Shown: one piece after another, positions 6,196 through 6,823 of the stretch | How the letters are laid out: each line of letters starts with the position of its first letter | How positions within the stretch are numbered: the stretch's first letter is position 1 | Position numbers and translations under genes: made by a program | From: SFWF01 sp964599835 | GTDB lineage: Bacteria; Bacillota; Clostridia; Oscillospirales; Acutalibacteraceae | NCBI GenBank assembly: GCA_964599835.1 | Contig: CAZRHF010000119.1 | Location: 1 to 6,823, forward strand | Direction of reading: 5' to 3' | Length of the DNA: 6,823 bases | The notes under the pieces: model-generated | The model's database searches: none | Told to the model about the DNA's origin: nothing | The model's input: only the letters and a program-made list of their open reading frames with translations

Positions 6196-6526
6196 CGACG
6201 ATCACCACGCCGCCGCTTAAGTTAATATCCTCCGAAGGCTTCTCGCCGACAGTATCTCTGACAAGAGCGACCGCATCCAGGTTTCCCCCCGCCGCCTTGC
6301 TGACAACTGCACAAGCTATGGCCGAAGCAAAGGTCTTACTGCCGTCGTCCTCAATGCCGAAGCGACGAAACAGATCCGCAAAATCCTCATCGGCCGCCCT
6401 GCAATCGAGAGCCCGTTCAATAGCTCCCTGAAGCCTGCGCTTTTTCCCCGAATTGGTTCCGCCCTTCGACGCTTCCTCCACGGTAAGCACGTGCGCCTGC
6501 GGAATTAAATTCTGCTCATTAGCCAT
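6173..6526 (-). CDS. Terminase small subunit (probable)
   Basis: This 117-aa protein probably binds phage DNA at the packaging start and hands it to TerL. I start it at ATG 6526, where GGAGG lies 7 nt upstream. An upstream in-frame ATG at 6559 has no ribosome site and would place the GGAGG inside the gene. The N-terminus MANEQNLIPQAHVLTVEEAS followed by KGG.NSGKKRRLQ is a pattern I recall from the gene just before TerL in many Clostridia phages, often annotated hypothetical. A helical middle (about 30-92) ends in VRDTVGEKP (89-97). A short beta-like tail INLSGGVVIVDD (101-112) may contact TerL or form the ring spout. There is no classic helix-turn-helix that I can point to. The assignment rests on size, position and this layout. 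Confidence 0.72.
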   Translation of the reverse strand: MANEQNLIPQAHVLTVEEASKGGTNSGKKRRLQGAIERALDCRAADEDFADLFRRFGIEDDGSKTFASAIACAVVSKAAGGNLDAVALVRDTVGEKPSEDINLSGGVVIVDDLSDKA

Positions 6527-6547
6527 ATTCTCGCCTCCTTTTCGCCC

Positions 6548-6578
6548 ATTGTAGAGCATCCGGCGATCAAAATGTCAC
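6548..6578 (-). promoter_or_regulatory. Possible promoter of the terminase operon
   Basis: On the minus strand GTGACA (6578-6573) and TACAAT (6553-6548) each match the sigma-A consensus at five of six bases. They are separated by 19 nt, slightly long. Transcription would begin near 6541, leaving a very short leader before the TerS ribosome site at 6538-6534. It lies just downstream of the terminator at 6610-6638, where a fresh start would be needed. The long spacer and short leader make this tentative. Late phage genes may use an activator-dependent promoter instead. Confidence 0.35.
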
Positions 6579-6609
6579 CACCACCAAACAAACTTTTTAA
6601 AAAATTTGC

Positions 6610-6638
6610 AAAAAAATAAAGCGCCTTAAAAGACGCTT
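6610..6638 (-). terminator. Minus-strand intrinsic terminator upstream of terS
   Basis: On the minus strand AAGCGTCT-TTTA-AGGCGCTT forms an 8-pair stem (one T-G wobble) with a 4-nt loop, followed by TATTTTTTT. It would stop transcripts entering from the right, including the small peptide mRNA, before they reach the terminase operon. The right arm overlaps the first two bases of the -35 box of the plus-strand promoter at 6637-6664. On the plus strand no T-run follows, so it acts mainly in one direction. Confidence 0.8.
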
Positions 6639-6664
6639 GACAATTTTCAAATAAATGCTATAAT
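6637..6664 (+). promoter_or_regulatory. Consensus sigma-A promoter for the antisense RNA
   Basis: The sequence has a perfect TTGACA (6637-6642), a 16-nt spacer, a perfect TATAAT (6659-6664) and an extended -10 TG at 6656-6657. It is the strongest promoter in the window and points rightwards, against every protein gene here. Transcription should start near G6671. No open reading frame lies just downstream, so the product is expected to be a short RNA ending at the hairpin at 6726-6755. Strong constitutive antitoxin promoters facing the toxin are typical of type I toxin-antitoxin loci. Confidence 0.85.
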
Positions 6665-6670
6665 AAAAAC

Positions 6671-6765
6671 GGAATAAGGCAAGCCGTATAGACGGTCAGC
6701 CCCAAAGAAAATAGTTAAAAAGATTTAACCGCTTCGTTTGCAGACAGGGCGGTTATTTCTTTTTT
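6671..6765 (+). ncRNA. Predicted antisense RNA (type I antitoxin)
   Basis: An RNA of about 95 nt is predicted from the consensus promoter at 6637-6664 to the T-run at 6756-6765. It is complementary to the 3' untranslated region of the peptide mRNA and to the last 13 nt of the peptide gene. It contains a small stem-loop, CCGT-ATAG-ACGG (6685-6696) flanked by GGC and GCC, and the long terminator hairpin at 6726-6755. Overlap at the 3' end of the toxin message is the arrangement known for RatA with txpA and SR4 with bsrG. There, pairing leads to RNase III cleavage or blocks translation. The RNA ends are inferred from sequence only. Confidence 0.65.
6726..6765 (+). terminator. Terminator of the antisense RNA, probably bidirectional
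   Basis: On the plus strand TAACCGCTTcGTT pairs with GACaGGGCGGTTA around a TGCA loop (6726-6755, one C-A mismatch and several G-T wobbles), followed by TTTCTTTTTT. The plus strand gives the better hairpin. On the minus strand the six outer base pairs remain and are followed by AAATCTTTTT, so it may also end the peptide mRNA. A shared hairpin between two converging RNAs is a feature of Fst/par-type loci. The stop codon of the peptide lies in its right arm. Confidence 0.75.
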
Positions 6766-6818
6766 ATTGCGATTATAGAATATAGAACGATAATTAAAAT
6801 TAAGGTTAAGTATTCCAT
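6753..6818 (-). CDS. Tiny hydrophobic peptide, type I toxin-like
   Basis: The frame encodes MEYLTLILIIVLYSIIAI followed by three lysines: 21 residues consisting almost entirely of one membrane helix with a basic tail. Type I toxins of Bacillota (TxpA, BsrG, Fst and the 'putative holin-like toxin' group) are small peptides that insert in the host membrane and are repressed by a convergent antisense RNA. The promoter and hairpin arrangement here matches. Known members are about 24-60 residues, so 21 is short. The frame is open to the window edge (CCC, then an incomplete NTG codon at 6822), so the real start may lie slightly further right, as would the ribosome site and promoter. It is too small for normal gene calling. 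Without the antisense context I would not call it a gene. Confidence 0.68.
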   Translation of the reverse strand: MEYLTLILIIVLYSIIAIKKK

Positions 6819-6823
6819 GGGCA

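Noticed and set aside
6527..6559. Upstream ATG start adding 11 residues to the small terminase
   Set aside because: The GGAGG at 6534-6538 would then lie inside the gene, and the conserved-looking N-terminus begins at MANEQN (6526).
6753..6818. Classical holin of a lysis cassette
   Set aside because: The peptide is far too short, no endolysin is adjacent, and it is paired with a convergent antisense promoter, which fits a type I toxin better.

Overview
The window is the head-packaging and head-building module of a tailed bacteriophage, most likely a prophage in a gut-type Clostridia (Bacillota) host. The phage genes all lie on the minus strand, so the module reads from right to left. The host guess rests on strong GGAGG-type ribosome sites, a PBSX/Terminase_3-like large terminase, capsid and scaffold proteins of the kind found in Clostridia phages, and small palindromic repeats in the gaps that resemble chromosomal interspersed repeats. 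No integrase, att site, lysis gene or tail gene is in view.

In transcription order: probable small terminase (6173-6526), large terminase (4840-6195), a 67-aa single-pass membrane protein starting at TTG (4635-4838), scaffold (3743-4525), major capsid protein (2762-3724), a 64-aa basic protein (2395-2589), a P22-type portal (609-2423) and a head-tail connector-like protein (283-612). Genes are packed tightly: TerS and TerL overlap by 23 nt, the 64-aa gene and portal by 29 nt, and portal and connector share an ATGA. The proteins describe a DNA-packaging path: TerS recognises DNA, TerL pumps and cuts it, the portal is the channel, scaffold and coat build the procapsid, and the connector closes the neck. 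The portal lies downstream of the capsid gene, the reverse of the usual terminase-portal-scaffold-capsid order.

The gaps are not empty. Positions 39-192 and 4564-4623 carry two members of one repeat family with the same imperfect terminal inverted repeats. Positions 2606-2754 hold a probable terminator and two GC-rich palindromes between capsid and portal. Positions 201-235 are a heptamer tandem array.

The right end (6610-6823) is a different unit, and the most interesting part. It contains a tiny hydrophobic peptide gene on the minus strand (6753-6818) and a consensus promoter on the plus strand (6637-6664). A strong hairpin terminator lies between them at 6726-6765. The plus-strand promoter would make a short RNA of about 95 nt that is antisense to the 3' end of the peptide mRNA. 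This is the architecture of a type I toxin-antitoxin locus (TxpA/RatA, BsrG/SR4, Fst or 'putative holin-like toxin' class). A minus-strand terminator at 6610-6638 separates it from the terminase operon.
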